64,000 nt of DNA from an uncultured Oscillospiraceae bacterium (GCA_910587835.1 CAJUNQ010000010.1:1-64000); one strand, 5' to 3'; counted from the stretch's first letter, positions 18,033 to 26,162 are shown. The notes: generated by a model not told the origin, from the letters alone. Made by a program: numbers and translations.

Positions 18033-18824
18033 TCAAAAGCGGCTCTCATGGTCTGTCTCGTCCCTGCCCTCCCGGTCCCAGCCCAGGGGCTCTCCCCGGC
18101 TGAACCGCAAAGCCAGCTCCCGGGCCCTGCTCAGGCCATCCTCCCGGCACCGGGCCGCAAGACGGTCAACCTCTGCCAGCAGCCCGCTGTTGGCAAAGGA
18201 GAACTCGCTGTCATCTGTGAGAATGATGTGGTCCCGCAGGGTCACGTCCACATTGATCAGAGCCAGGGCGACCTGCGCGGTAACCACAATGTCCTCCACC
18301 GAGGGCACCGCCACGCCGGTGGGGTGGTTGTGGCCCAGCACAGCATAGGCTGCATTGTGGTTGACGCACCGTTCTACCAGGCTGCGGATATGGATGCGCA
18401 CTGCGCTGATCTCGCCGGAAATCACCACCCCGCTGTAAAGCCTGCGCCCGCCGCCGTCCAGCAGCACCACGGCCACAGCCTCGGTTCTTCTGCCGAACAG
18501 CTCAGAGCGCAGCAGCTCTACCAGGTCAGAATAGAGCAGCGCGTCCTGCCGGTAGCTGGGCCCGGCCCGCAGAGAGGCCTTTGCCAGCTCCAGGGTCAGG
18601 TGCAAAAAGCGGGCGGTTCCCGGGTCCACCTCCGGCAGGGCGGCAAGGCCGGCCTCGGGGGTGCGCACCAGGGTGGCAAAGCTGCCCAAATGCCGCCTTA
18701 GCTGGGCCAGAACCCTGCCGGCCTGGTCCGGGGGCAGCAGACAGCCCAAAGCGCTGCGCACCAGCTCAAAGCTCTGGGCCTCTTCCTCCTCTTTAGGCTG
18801 CTCCTGGGGCTTTCGTCTGGACAT
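18033..18824 (-). CDS. radC: RadC-family JAB/MPN metalloprotein
   Basis: The 263-aa protein has an N-terminal helix-hairpin-helix-like part (about 20-95) and a C-terminal JAMM metal domain. The metal motif is LGHNHPTGVAVPSVEDI (H-x-H...S...D) near residue 170, with an upstream conserved Glu region SGEISAVRIH. RadC was named from a DNA-repair phenotype, but its activity is unresolved. It is the first gene of the minus-strand run leading to uvrB and uvrA. Its promoter overlaps a LexA-like site, so SOS control is plausible. Confidence 0.92.
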   Translation of the reverse strand: MSRRKPQEQPKEEEEAQSFELVRSALGCLLPPDQAGRVLAQLRRHLGSFATLVRTPEAGLAALPEVDPGTARFLHLTLELAKASLRAGPSYRQDALLYSDLVELLRSELFGRRTEAVAVVLLDGGGRRLYSGVVISGEISAVRIHIRSLVERCVNHNAAYAVLGHNHPTGVAVPSVEDIVVTAQVALALINVDVTLRDHIILTDDSEFSFANSGLLAEVDRLAARCREDGLSRARELALRFSRGEPLGWDREGRDETDHESRF

Positions 18825-18850
18825 TATAGATCTCTCCTTCCAGTCTCTCT

Positions 18851-18880
18851 ATCATACCAAAACATCCGTTCTCCTGTCAA
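18851..18880 (-). promoter_or_regulatory. radC promoter with embedded LexA/DinR-like box
   Basis: Read on the minus strand: -35 TTGACA (18875-18880), an 18-bp spacer and -10 TATGAT (18851-18856). The spacer contains AGAACGGATGTTTT (18859-18872), which matches the Gram-positive LexA consensus CGAACRNRYGTTYC at 12 of 14 positions. Placement between -35 and -10 is ideal for repression. Whether lexA exists in this genome is not visible here. Confidence 0.7.
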
Positions 18881-19032
18881 GCCCCAACAGGGGCTTTCGT
18901 GGGGTAAAACTTAAAATCAGCGCTTGAAAACCCGTCCATGGGGAGAGGGGATCTGCCGCTGCCTGCCACAGCGCAGGGCTCTGCCCTGTTCCCTATAAAA
19001 CCGCTCGGGCTTTCCTGTGTACTCGTCAGAAA

Positions 19033-19174
19033 TCTCCTTGTGTTCGGCAGAACACATGATACATAAATCTGTTCGGAGAAGTCCGGTGCTGTGACTTGGC
19101 ATCGCCAAGTCATGCGCAGCAAAAGAGAAGCGCTTCGCGCTTCTGGGCTTCTCCTTGTGTTCGGCAGAACACAT
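19033..19174. repeat. Twin palindrome and hairpin cluster in a 570-bp gene-free stretch
   Basis: The stretch 18825-19402 holds no convincing gene. TCTCCTTGTGTTCGGCAGAACACAT occurs twice, identically, at 19033-19057 and 19150-19174. Each copy has the palindrome TGTGTTC-GGCA-GAACACA. Between them are two more hairpins: GACTTGGC/GCCAAGTC and AGAAGCGC/GCGCTTCT. On the minus strand each copy reads ATGTGTTCTGCCGAACACAAGGAG. The 19150 copy is preceded by a TATAAT-like box. Function is unknown; the twin sites could be operators or remnants of a repeated element. Confidence 0.65.
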
Positions 19175-19402
19175 TATACCACACCCTTGCAAGGAATGGG
19201 AGATTTTATTTTCTTTCCCCGGCTTTTCTCCTCTTTGGGCGGGGCGGGCGGGATTTTGGCGAGAGAAAATCTGTACATCTATCTTCCCTTTTCTCCCAAT
19301 ATATAGTATAATACCCATGTAAAAAAGCGGGACAGGCCTGACGGCGCAAAAAGCTGCCCCAAAACCCGGACCCGCTTACAATATGGAAGGAGCATGGATA
19401 CC

Positions 19403-21322
19403 ATGAAAAGACCCGCTTTCCGTTTCCGGCAGTACCTTTCTCTTTGCCTGTGCTGCCTGCTGACCATCGGCTGCCTGGGGCTGCCTGCCTCCAGCGCTGA
19501 TGAGCTCACGCCCACTGCGGCTCCTGTAGAGCCCGGCCCCCAGGAACCCAGCCCAGACCCGGACCCTAGCCCGGACGCCTCTGACCCTGACGCGCCGGAG
19601 GAGTCTCCGGCGCCGGACGAGCCCGGGGAGGCCAGTCCTGACCCGGACATGACTCCCAGCCCGGATGCCACGCCTGCGCCGGAGGAGTCCCCCCAGCCGG
19701 AAGAGACCCCGGAGCCGACCCCTACGCCGGAACCCACCCCCAGGCCGGTGAAGGTGGTTTTTGTTTTGCACGAGGGGGACCAGATAGAGCTCAACATGCT
19801 CAGCGGCCAGGTGTTGATCCAGACGGAGATCCCCACCGGCGAGGGAGAGGAGCTGACTTTGGTGGGCTGGCTGGATGAGCAGGCCCAGCCCGTGGACCTG
19901 AAGGACCTGATCATTGAGGAGGACCGGGTATTCACCGCCCAATGGGCCAAGCGCATTGCCGGGCTGTTCGATCTGGAATCCCACCGCGCCTATGTCAGCG
20001 GTGTGGGCCAAGGGCTGTTCAAGCCCAACCAGGCCATGAGCCGGGCCGAGGCAGCCGCCATGTTCTACAGCCTGCTGAAGAACAAGAGCTGCGACGAGAC
20101 GGATACCGGCTTCTCTGACGTGAGCCCCACGGCCTGGTATGCGTCCGCTGTGCGCAAGGTGCACAGTCTGGGGCTGATCGACGGCTATCAGGATGGCAAA
20201 TTCCGGCCTGACCGGCCCATCTCCCGGGCGGAATTCATCACCATTGCCTGTGCCTGCGACGAGCTGGTCCAGGGCAGCTGCCCCTTCCCGGACCTGAGCG
20301 ACGCCAACTGGGCCCGGCCCTACATTATCTCCGCCTATCAGCGGGGCTGGGTGGCCGGGGACAGCCAGGGCAAATTCAACCCCAACCGGAGCCTGACCCG
20401 GGCCGAGGCAGTGACCATTCTCAACAAGATTCTGGACCGCATCCCGGACGCAGGCACTAAGACCCGGCCTGGGGTAAAGAACTTCTATGACGTATTCCCC
20501 AGCCACTGGGCCTACAGCCAGATTGCCGAGGCCTCTACCACCCATGAGTACAAGCGTCTGGACAACGGCACAGAGCTGTGGACAGACTATGTCATGGACA
20601 CCTCCAAGCCCAAGGTGGGCTGGATCAAGGACGGAGACGGCCGCTACTATGTGGGCCCGGACGGCAAGTGTCTTCGGGGCGAACAGACCATAGACGGCAA
20701 GGTTTATCTGTTTGACAGCAACGGCCGCACCCTCACCGGCTTTGCCATGAAGTCCGGCTGGAAGCGGTATTACAAGGATGGCGTGATGCAGCAGGACATC
20801 TCCGGGCTGGGGGTTGTCAGCGGGCCCTATTACATAAAGGTGTACAAGCCTGCCAACTACCTGATTATTTTTGCCAAGGGTGACGACGGCAAGTACAATA
20901 TTCCGGTGCGGTCCATGATCACCTCCTGCGGCAATCCCACGCCCACGGGCACCTTTTACACCCCGGCCAAATACCGCTGGTGCGAGATGGTCGGCGGCAG
21001 CTGGGCCCAGTGGTGCACTCAGATCAGCGGGCCGTACCTGTTCCACTCTGTGCCCAACGACGTGCGCAACAACACCACCATGTGGGTGAACGAGTACAAT
21101 CTGCTGGGCAGCACCCGCTCTCTGGGGTGCATCCGCCTCACCTGCCGGGACGCAAAGTGGGTGTATGACAACTGCGCCCTGGGCACCAAGGTAGACATCT
21201 CCTCTTGGGAGACCAGCGGGCCCATGGCAAAGCCCACCAGCATCAAGCTGGCCCCCGGCCACAGCTGGGACCCCACCGACCCCACCGCCTACTACCTCTG
21301 CCAAGCCCGCGGCTGCCATTAG
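19403..21322 (+). CDS. SLH-domain, Pro-rich, L,D-transpeptidase surface protein
   Basis: An exported wall enzyme of about 639 aa. A signal peptide (MKRPAFRFRQYLSLCLCCLL...) is followed by a Pro/Asp/Glu/Thr-rich linker (to about 120) and a short beta domain ending VFTAQW. Three SLH repeats follow (for example FKPNQAMSRAEAAAMF, FRPDRPISRAEFITIA, FNPNRSLTRAEAVTIL), then two cell-wall-binding-type repeats (GWIKDGDGRYYVGPDG). The C-terminal YkuD domain ends in SLGCIRLTC, with catalytic Cys near residue 576. Family enzymes usually have SHGC, so the His is replaced by Leu. AAGGAG at 19387 favours ATG 19403 over 19394. It likely cross-links peptidoglycan while held by secondary wall polymers. Confidence 0.9.
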   Translation: MKRPAFRFRQYLSLCLCCLLTIGCLGLPASSADELTPTAAPVEPGPQEPSPDPDPSPDASDPDAPEESPAPDEPGEASPDPDMTPSPDATPAPEESPQPEETPEPTPTPEPTPRPVKVVFVLHEGDQIELNMLSGQVLIQTEIPTGEGEELTLVGWLDEQAQPVDLKDLIIEEDRVFTAQWAKRIAGLFDLESHRAYVSGVGQGLFKPNQAMSRAEAAAMFYSLLKNKSCDETDTGFSDVSPTAWYASAVRKVHSLGLIDGYQDGKFRPDRPISRAEFITIACACDELVQGSCPFPDLSDANWARPYIISAYQRGWVAGDSQGKFNPNRSLTRAEAVTILNKILDRIPDAGTKTRPGVKNFYDVFPSHWAYSQIAEASTTHEYKRLDNGTELWTDYVMDTSKPKVGWIKDGDGRYYVGPDGKCLRGEQTIDGKVYLFDSNGRTLTGFAMKSGWKRYYKDGVMQQDISGLGVVSGPYYIKVYKPANYLIIFAKGDDGKYNIPVRSMITSCGNPTPTGTFYTPAKYRWCEMVGGSWAQWCTQISGPYLFHSVPNDVRNNTTMWVNEYNLLGSTRSLGCIRLTCRDAKWVYDNCALGTKVDISSWETSGPMAKPTSIKLAPGHSWDPTDPTAYYLCQARGCH

Positions 21323-21337
21323 CGGGCGCCCCGCAGG

Positions 21338-21452
21338 CAATTCGCGGAGCACGCTGGCACGCCAGCGTGACGCTGGACCCAATTCGCGAGGCACGCTGGC
21401 ACGCCAGCGTGACGCTGGACCCAATTCGCGAGGCGCGCTGGCACGCCAGCGC
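21338..21452. repeat. 42-bp tandem repeat array
   Basis: CAATTCGCG starts units at 21338, 21380 and 21422, an exact 42-bp period. The first two units are full and the third breaks down after about 30 bp. Each unit contains the palindrome CACGCTGGC-AC-GCCAGCGTG or a close variant. The unit is divisible by three, so an open frame reads a 14-residue repeat (ARWHASVTLDP...), but there is no sign of translation. It begins 15 bp after the L,D-transpeptidase stop codon. Confidence 0.9.
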
Positions 21453-21480
21453 TGCGGGGGTGCTAGCGGCTGGGTTTGTG

Positions 21481-21668
21481 GTCGCGGTTTGTAGGTGGCT
21501 ACTGGATGCTAAGCTTTTTTAGGGGCTGTGGTGGCTGGTGGTTGCGGTTTGTAGGTGGCTGCTGGACGCTGAGCTTTTTTAGGGGCTGTGGTGGCTTGTG
21601 GTCGCGGTTTGTAGGTGGCTGCTGGACGCTAAGCTTTTTTAGGGGCTGTGGTGGCTGGTGGTTGCGGT
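21481..21668. repeat. 60-bp tandem repeat array
   Basis: Units begin at 21481, 21541, 21601 and (partial) 21661, with an exact 60-bp period. Each is about 95% identical to the next and contains CGGTTTGTAGGTGGCT, then AGCTTTTTTAGGGGCTGTGG. The G-rich strand is the plus strand. Because 60 is a multiple of three, a frame from 21476 to 21709 reads a Trp/Phe/Gly-rich 20-residue repeat, but it lacks a ribosome site. The array directly follows the 42-bp array. The gap 21323-21901 otherwise contains only a terminator. Confidence 0.92.
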
Positions 21669-21798
21669 TTTTGCAGCTGTGGGCCGACAGAGCTTTTGCC
21701 TGGATCTAGGTTGGCGGGCCCCCTTTGAAAAGCTGGGTCAGTCTGCTCCACCCGCTTGATTCTTTATAGAAAATGGGCGTTCATCCGCCCCGATATCA

Positions 21799-21835
21799 GA
21801 GAAAGGCTCCCGACTTTTGCCGGGGGCCTTTCTCT
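21799..21835. terminator. Intrinsic terminator, probably bidirectional
   Basis: AGAGAAAGGCTCCCG pairs with CGGGGGCCTTTCTCT around a short loop. It lies between the convergent transpeptidase (+) and AAC(3)-like (-) genes. The U-tract is weak in both directions. Confidence 0.6.
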
Positions 21836-21901
21836 ATGCGTTTTACCACATTATGAATCTGTTGGAAGAAGGAAACTGTCAACGGCTGCTTGCGGACATT
21901 C

Positions 21902-22645
21902 TTATATCCACTTGGAGATGTCTGTTACAAAGGCATAGGGGTTGGTCCGCATCTCCATCAATCCCACGGCCAGCAGGGCCCGGGCATCGATAAGGGTGGC
22001 GTTGGCCTTCAGCAGCTTGCCCCGCTTGATGTCCGGCTCCTCCAAAATGCCGCCAATACGCTGAAACTCCTGTCCCCAGCCAAATTCATCGCTGCCGGGA
22101 TAGGTGCGCTCCTGCCCCTCCACCAGATAGGTCTGGGGCGGCGCGGGGCGAATCCACGGGGGGCGCACAATATCCTCTATCCCGTGCATAAAGGTGCAGC
22201 TTTCCAGAATGTCCCCCACAAACAGCAGCCTGCCCCCCACCACTGCCAGCTGCATAAAGGGCGAGTGGGGGCCTACCGCCGTGTCGTCCATGGCGTGGCC
22301 CACAGTGAGCCGGTGGGCCAGCCGCCCCCGGGCGCACACCGAATGGGTGGGATGCAGGCTGCGCTCCACCCCCGGCAGCTTCCAGAAGGTCCGGGGGAGC
22401 AGCCCCACACAGGGCGGGGTCTCCTCCCGGTCAAACACCGGGTGGTCCCGGGTGACATTCTCATAGGTCAGCGCCGGCATAAGCAGGGTGCCCTCAGGCC
22501 CCAGGGCCTGCTGCAAGGCGTCAATAACCTGCTCAGGGGTAAGGGCAGTGCCCAGGGCTTTCATGGAGGAGTGCACCAGCACCGCGTCCCCTTTGCATAC
22601 CCCCAGGGCGTCCAGGTCATTCAGAAGCAGTTGGTAGTCTGACAT
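21902..22645 (-). CDS. AAC(3)-family aminoglycoside N3-acetyltransferase-like protein
   Basis: The 247-aa protein matches the AAC(3)/YokD fold: VLVHSSMKALG at the N-terminus, GTLLMPALTYENVTRDHPVFD, HPTHSVCARGRLAHRLT with the conserved HPTHS and GHSPF-like (VGPHSPFMQLA) active-site segments, and VGGRLLFVGDILESCTFMHGIED. The family transfers acetyl from acetyl-CoA to an amine. Chromosomal members such as YokD do not necessarily modify aminoglycosides. The gene is single and embedded in housekeeping sequence with similar base use, so an acquired resistance cassette is not indicated. Confidence 0.85.
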   Translation of the reverse strand: MSDYQLLLNDLDALGVCKGDAVLVHSSMKALGTALTPEQVIDALQQALGPEGTLLMPALTYENVTRDHPVFDREETPPCVGLLPRTFWKLPGVERSLHPTHSVCARGRLAHRLTVGHAMDDTAVGPHSPFMQLAVVGGRLLFVGDILESCTFMHGIEDIVRPPWIRPAPPQTYLVEGQERTYPGSDEFGWGQEFQRIGGILEEPDIKRGKLLKANATLIDARALLAVGLMEMRTNPYAFVTDISKWI

Positions 22646-22800
22646 AAAAACTCCTTTCCTGCCGCCGGCGGCTGACTGTTTTGTTGTGAGCTCAAAACTA
22701 TGCTAACAAATTGCGAGAGTAAAATCAAGCAGTTTGCGAAATAATTCAAATTGGATTTGACACTATATACTATGCTCAAAAGGCATGAAAAGTCCCGCAG

Positions 22801-22832
22801 AAAACGCCCTGCCATAAGGCGGGGCGTTTTTG
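22801..22832 (-). terminator. Intrinsic terminator downstream of the SLH/transglutaminase gene
   Basis: On the minus strand, AACGCCCCGCC and GGCAGGGCGTT pair around a TTAT loop, followed by TTTCTG. It lies 10 bp after the stop codon. Confidence 0.8.
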
Positions 22833-22841
22833 TGTTATGCT

Positions 22842-24707
22842 TTATTTCAGGGGGAGGATGTGGGCGTTGTAGTCGTATTGGGTTTCGGTCAGCTCCATGC
22901 CCTGAGCGTCCAGCCAATACCGCTTCTCATCGGCGTCCTTATAGACCAGGGACTCGTGCCAGGGGTTATCGGGGCTGGAGCTATATTTGCCGCTGGCGGA
23001 CCAGACCCCTTCACCGGGGGCAATATCCTCGGGGTCGCCCCCCTCATATAGATAGGGCAGACCCAGGTCCTCCACTGCGGCGCGCTGCAAAATAGACTGG
23101 GCCTGACAGGTGACAATACCGCCCTGCAGGTCCATGCAGCGATTGAGCACCACGTCGCTTGCCGCGTCATAGAACAGGAACTGGCCCTCTACCGAGAAGC
23201 TCTGCCAGAACTGGGGGTTGCCCTCCTTGCTGGTGGCGGCTGACCGGGGGTAACGGGTGGTGCTGTTGATATAATCAGCCAGCGCCCTCAGCTTTTCCAG
23301 GTTCGACATGGAGTCGTTCCACAGCTGCTTCTCAATCCGCTCCCGGACCTTTTTGTAAAAGGCATGGTCAGCCTCGTCTGTGTCCCGGTTTTTGCCTGAG
23401 AGCGAATATACCGTGTCCAGTACCTGCCCATCCAGCCGTGCGGTGACCTTGATTCCCCGCAGGGCCGTGTTGCCGGTTACGACAATCTCAACGCCGGCCT
23501 TGGCCTCTATACTGGGATAGGCGGGGCCGTTGGTACAGGGGCCGGTGACCCTGGCAATACCGGCGATTTTCTCGGTGATGTTGACCCGGCTGCTCTGAAC
23601 AGGACCGGGCGGGCAGTCCATATCCTCAAACAGCTTTTTATAGGCGGGCGGGGTAATGTCCTCCACCTCAAACTCAACCTGGTCCAGCCAGGCGTCGTTG
23701 CCGTCTGTATAGAAACTGATTCTGTACTCGTTGGAGGAATCCGGCTGTCTGCAATCATGTGCAACGTCCACCTTCATGACGTCGCCCTGGTCGTTCTCCT
23801 TGTACGAGGCAACAGCAAAGCCGCTGAGCGTCGGCTGCTCTACGGGAACCTCCGGAGCAGGACTGGGCGTAGGGGTCGGCGTAGGCGTGGGAGTTGGCGT
23901 AGGAGTAGGGGTTGATGTGGGCGCGGGGGTAGCCGTTGCCTCCGGCGTTGCGGTTGCGTCAGGCTTGGGCGTCTCAGCGCCCCCGGGGCCGGGGTCAGGG
24001 GTTTCTGTGGGGCTGGGGGTGGGAGTCTCTGCAGGGCCGGGAGTGGGGGACTCCTCCGGCGCGGCATAACGCTGGGCATAGGCATGCAGGAACACAGCCA
24101 GCTCCGCCCGGCTCAAACGCTTGCCGGGGCTGAGCATGTTGTTGCCTGTGCCGCTGATGAGCTTGTTTTCCAAAGCCCAGGCCATGGCGTTCCTCGCCCA
24201 GCCGGCGGTGCGGTCTCCGTCGGCAAAGCGGTCCAGCTGGGCCGGGTCGCCGGTCAGGTCCCGGTTCTCATACCTGGCATAGGCGTACAGAAAGGTCACC
24301 ATCTGCTGGCGGTCCACTGTGTTCTCCGGGCCAAAATACCAACGGCCGTCCTCCAGGGTTTTTGTGCCGCTGACAATGCCGTTCTCCTTGGCCCAGCCGG
24401 CGGGGAACAGATAGTTGATGGGAGACAGGTAGGCAAAGCCCATATCCTCGGGCCCCTGCTCCATGGAGGGGGCCGCGTCTCCTCCGTCCAGCTGATACAG
24501 GGCGTACACCACCGACTTGCGGGGAGAGGGGTCCCCGGGCATCCAGGCGTCGGGGTCTTCAATCATGCTGTGCTGGGTGTTGAACTGGACCGCCTTTGCG
24601 GCCCAGCCCGGCGCGTCGCTGGTGGACGCGGCAGCAGGCAGGCCGGCGGGAATGGCCAGCGCCAAGGCCAGCGCCGCGGCTGCCAGCCGGGCAAATGGTT
24701 TTTTCAT
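22842..24707 (-). CDS. SLH-domain protein with transglutaminase-like C-terminus
   Basis: A secreted protein of about 621 aa. A signal peptide (MKKPFARLAAAALALALAIP) is followed by SLH-type repeats (about 40-230, including YFGPENTVDRQQMVTFLYAY and LSPGKRLSRAELAVFLHAYA). A Pro/Thr linker with PTPTP runs follows, then a beta-rich middle domain. The C-terminal transglutaminase-like domain has Cys in GGIVTCQAQSIL, His in NPWHESLVY and Asp in YWLDAQG. The frame is open to 24959, but AAAGGAG with 9-bp spacing gives ATG 24707. It is probably wall-bound. A protease or cross-linking role is unproven. Like the nearby transpeptidase, it combines SLH anchoring with an enzymatic domain. Confidence 0.85.
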   Translation of the reverse strand: MKKPFARLAAAALALALAIPAGLPAAASTSDAPGWAAKAVQFNTQHSMIEDPDAWMPGDPSPRKSVVYALYQLDGGDAAPSMEQGPEDMGFAYLSPINYLFPAGWAKENGIVSGTKTLEDGRWYFGPENTVDRQQMVTFLYAYARYENRDLTGDPAQLDRFADGDRTAGWARNAMAWALENKLISGTGNNMLSPGKRLSRAELAVFLHAYAQRYAAPEESPTPGPAETPTPSPTETPDPGPGGAETPKPDATATPEATATPAPTSTPTPTPTPTPTPTPTPSPAPEVPVEQPTLSGFAVASYKENDQGDVMKVDVAHDCRQPDSSNEYRISFYTDGNDAWLDQVEFEVEDITPPAYKKLFEDMDCPPGPVQSSRVNITEKIAGIARVTGPCTNGPAYPSIEAKAGVEIVVTGNTALRGIKVTARLDGQVLDTVYSLSGKNRDTDEADHAFYKKVRERIEKQLWNDSMSNLEKLRALADYINSTTRYPRSAATSKEGNPQFWQSFSVEGQFLFYDAASDVVLNRCMDLQGGIVTCQAQSILQRAAVEDLGLPYLYEGGDPEDIAPGEGVWSASGKYSSSPDNPWHESLVYKDADEKRYWLDAQGMELTETQYDYNAHILPLK

Positions 24708-24814
24708 AGTGAGTTCTCCTTTCTGAAGGGACGATCTTTCTCTCATAAAACAATTATATACCTGCCTGTAAAAAAATGCAAGACTGTGTAAACGCCGGCA
24801 AGGGGCTTTTCCGA

Positions 24815-25025
24815 AACAGCCCCATGGCCCCCTCACGCCTGTCTCATAAATGTATTTATGCACAAAAGAGAGCTGCGAGCAGAAGAGAACAGGCCCTGAC
24901 GGCCCGCATTTTACCCGAATCTCCCCTGTTCTCAGACTGGTAAAGCAGTCTATACTCATCGCAGCTTATGCAAGTTGTTAGTTTATGAGACGGGCATGTG
25001 GGCCCCTGCGGGAGTGTCCGCTTCG
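24815..25025. repeat. Large imperfect inverted repeat between divergent genes
   Basis: GTCTCATAAA (24841-24850) and TTTATGAGAC (24982-24991) are exact inverted copies. Complementarity extends outward (CCCCTCACGCCT vs GGGCATGTGGG) and inward (GAGCTGCGA vs TCGCAGCT; GAGAACAGG vs CCTGTTCTC). The layout of nested imperfect arms over about 200 bp resembles the 3229-3392 element, but the sequence differs. No reading frame is present. It fills most of the gap between two divergently transcribed genes. Confidence 0.6.
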
Positions 25026-25037
25026 AGGAGTTTTTTC

Positions 25038-25068
25038 GTATTGCCCCGCCCGTGGGGCGGGGCAATAC
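25038..25068. other. Perfect 14-bp-arm hairpin
   Basis: GTATTGCCCCGCCC and GGGCGGGGCAATAC form a perfect stem with a GTG loop. A T6 tract precedes it on the plus strand, so it is not a standard terminator in either direction. It sits 48 bp upstream of the promoter of the ComEC-like gene. Confidence 0.75.
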
Positions 25069-25115
25069 AGATGATTATCTCTGTGGTTTGGACAATCCCG
25101 GCCCCTGCCTTCTGC

Positions 25116-25144
25116 TGGACAAACACGGCCCGCTGTGTTATAAT
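25116..25144 (+). promoter_or_regulatory. Promoter of the ComEC-like hydrolase gene
   Basis: -35 TGGACA (25116-25121), 17-bp spacer, -10 TATAAT (25139-25144). The in-frame ATG at 25143 overlaps the -10 box, so it cannot be the start codon of transcripts from this promoter. This supports TTG at 25176. Confidence 0.85.
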
Positions 25145-25175
25145 GACCGGGAATTCAAGCGTGGGAGGGATCACC

Positions 25176-26162
25176 TTGCCAAATTACCGTAAAAACCGAA
25201 GCAGCCGGCCCCGTTTCCGCCGCTCTTACGGGCTGGGGCCTGTGGGAGGCCTCATTGTGCTGGTGCTGCTGTTCCTGCTGTCCAGCCGGCTCAATCTCTC
25301 CGGCAATGCCCCCGAGGGCGTGGGCTCTGTCCCCCTGCCCGAGGGCGGCCAGGGACAGAGCCTGCAGGTCTATTACCTGGACGTGGGCCAGGGGGACAGC
25401 CAGCTCATCCGCATCCCAGGAGAGAGCGGCTGGTTCCATGTGCTTATTGACACCGGAGAGTATCAGTATGCCGACGGCCTCACAGACTATCTCCGGGACC
25501 TGGGCGTGGAGCGCATTGACGCTCTGGTGTGCTCCCACCCCCACACAGACCACATGGGCTGTATGGCCCGCATCATCCAGCGTTTTGACATTGGCGCCCT
25601 GTACATGCCCCAGCTGCCCGAGGACAAGACCCCCACTACCACAGCCTACGAGAAGCTGCTGGACGCCGCGGAGGAGAAGAATCTCACCATTAACCGGCTG
25701 ATGGAGGATGCCTCCATCGAGTCTCCGGCAGGCTCCCTGTTCCAGGTAATGGCCCCCCGGGTTGACGCGGACTGGGAGGGGGCCAACAACTACTCTGCTG
25801 TCATCCGGCTGGTGTATGGAGAGACCTCCTTCCTGTTCACCGGCGACGCGGAGGCGGAGAGCGAGGAGGTGGTGCTGAACGACGGTTATCTGCTGGACTC
25901 GGATGTGCTGAAATGCGGCCATCACGGTTCCAGCTCCTCCACCTCCCACCTGTTTCTGGCAGAGGTAGCCCCCCAGTTCGCGGTAATCAGCTGCGAGACC
26001 GGCAACCGCTACGGCCACCCCCACCGGGAGACCCTCGCGGCGCTGGACGCTGCCGGGGTCACTGTCTACCGCACGGATGAGGACGGGACAGTCTTGGCGG
26101 AGAGCAACGGGAACACGATCGCTTGGACGACCGGGCTGGAATCTGTCAAAGGAAAGGAGTAG
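25176..26162 (+). CDS. ComEC/Rec2-like metallo-beta-lactamase-fold hydrolase, membrane-anchored
   Basis: The 328-aa protein starts at TTG 25176 behind GGAGG (25164-25168). A basic N-terminus and one transmembrane helix (GPVGGLIVLVLLFLLSS) are followed by an extracellular hydrolase domain. Metal ligands are SHPHTDHMGC (about residue 125), an Asp in FLFTGDAEAE, and GHHGSSSSTS. The strand LQVYYLDVGQGDSQLIRI and the end NRYGHPH match the C-terminal nuclease-like domain of ComEC. It lacks the ComEC channel, so it is a free-standing member of unknown substrate, perhaps nucleic acid or a phosphodiester. Confidence 0.88.
   Translation: MPNYRKNRSSRPRFRRSYGLGPVGGLIVLVLLFLLSSRLNLSGNAPEGVGSVPLPEGGQGQSLQVYYLDVGQGDSQLIRIPGESGWFHVLIDTGEYQYADGLTDYLRDLGVERIDALVCSHPHTDHMGCMARIIQRFDIGALYMPQLPEDKTPTTTAYEKLLDAAEEKNLTINRLMEDASIESPAGSLFQVMAPRVDADWEGANNYSAVIRLVYGETSFLFTGDAEAESEEVVLNDGYLLDSDVLKCGHHGSSSSTSHLFLAEVAPQFAVISCETGNRYGHPHRETLAALDAAGVTVYRTDEDGTVLAESNGNTIAWTTGLESVKGKE

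Noticed and set aside
19039..19173. SOS (LexA) boxes in the twin palindromes
   Set aside because: The half-sites are in the wrong order (GTTC-N4-GAAC rather than GAAC-N4-GTTC).
19376..21424. 682-codon minus-strand frame
   Set aside because: It is a shadow of the transpeptidase gene. Long antisense frames are common in GC-rich coding DNA, and it lacks domains and a ribosome site.
21338..21668. CRISPR array
   Set aside because: The repeats are contiguous with no unique spacers, unit lengths differ between the two arrays, and no cas genes are present.
21476..21709. Small protein encoded by the 60-bp repeats
   Set aside because: It has no ribosome site, extreme Trp/Gly composition, and the frame is open only because the unit length is divisible by three.
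21902..22645. Acquired aminoglycoside-resistance cassette
   Set aside because: It is a single gene without mobile flanks or unusual base use. Chromosomal AAC(3)/YokD homologues are common and often not resistance genes.
25143..25175. ATG 25143 as start of the ComEC-like gene
   Set aside because: It overlaps the -10 box of a well-formed promoter. TTG 25176 has a proper GGAGG.
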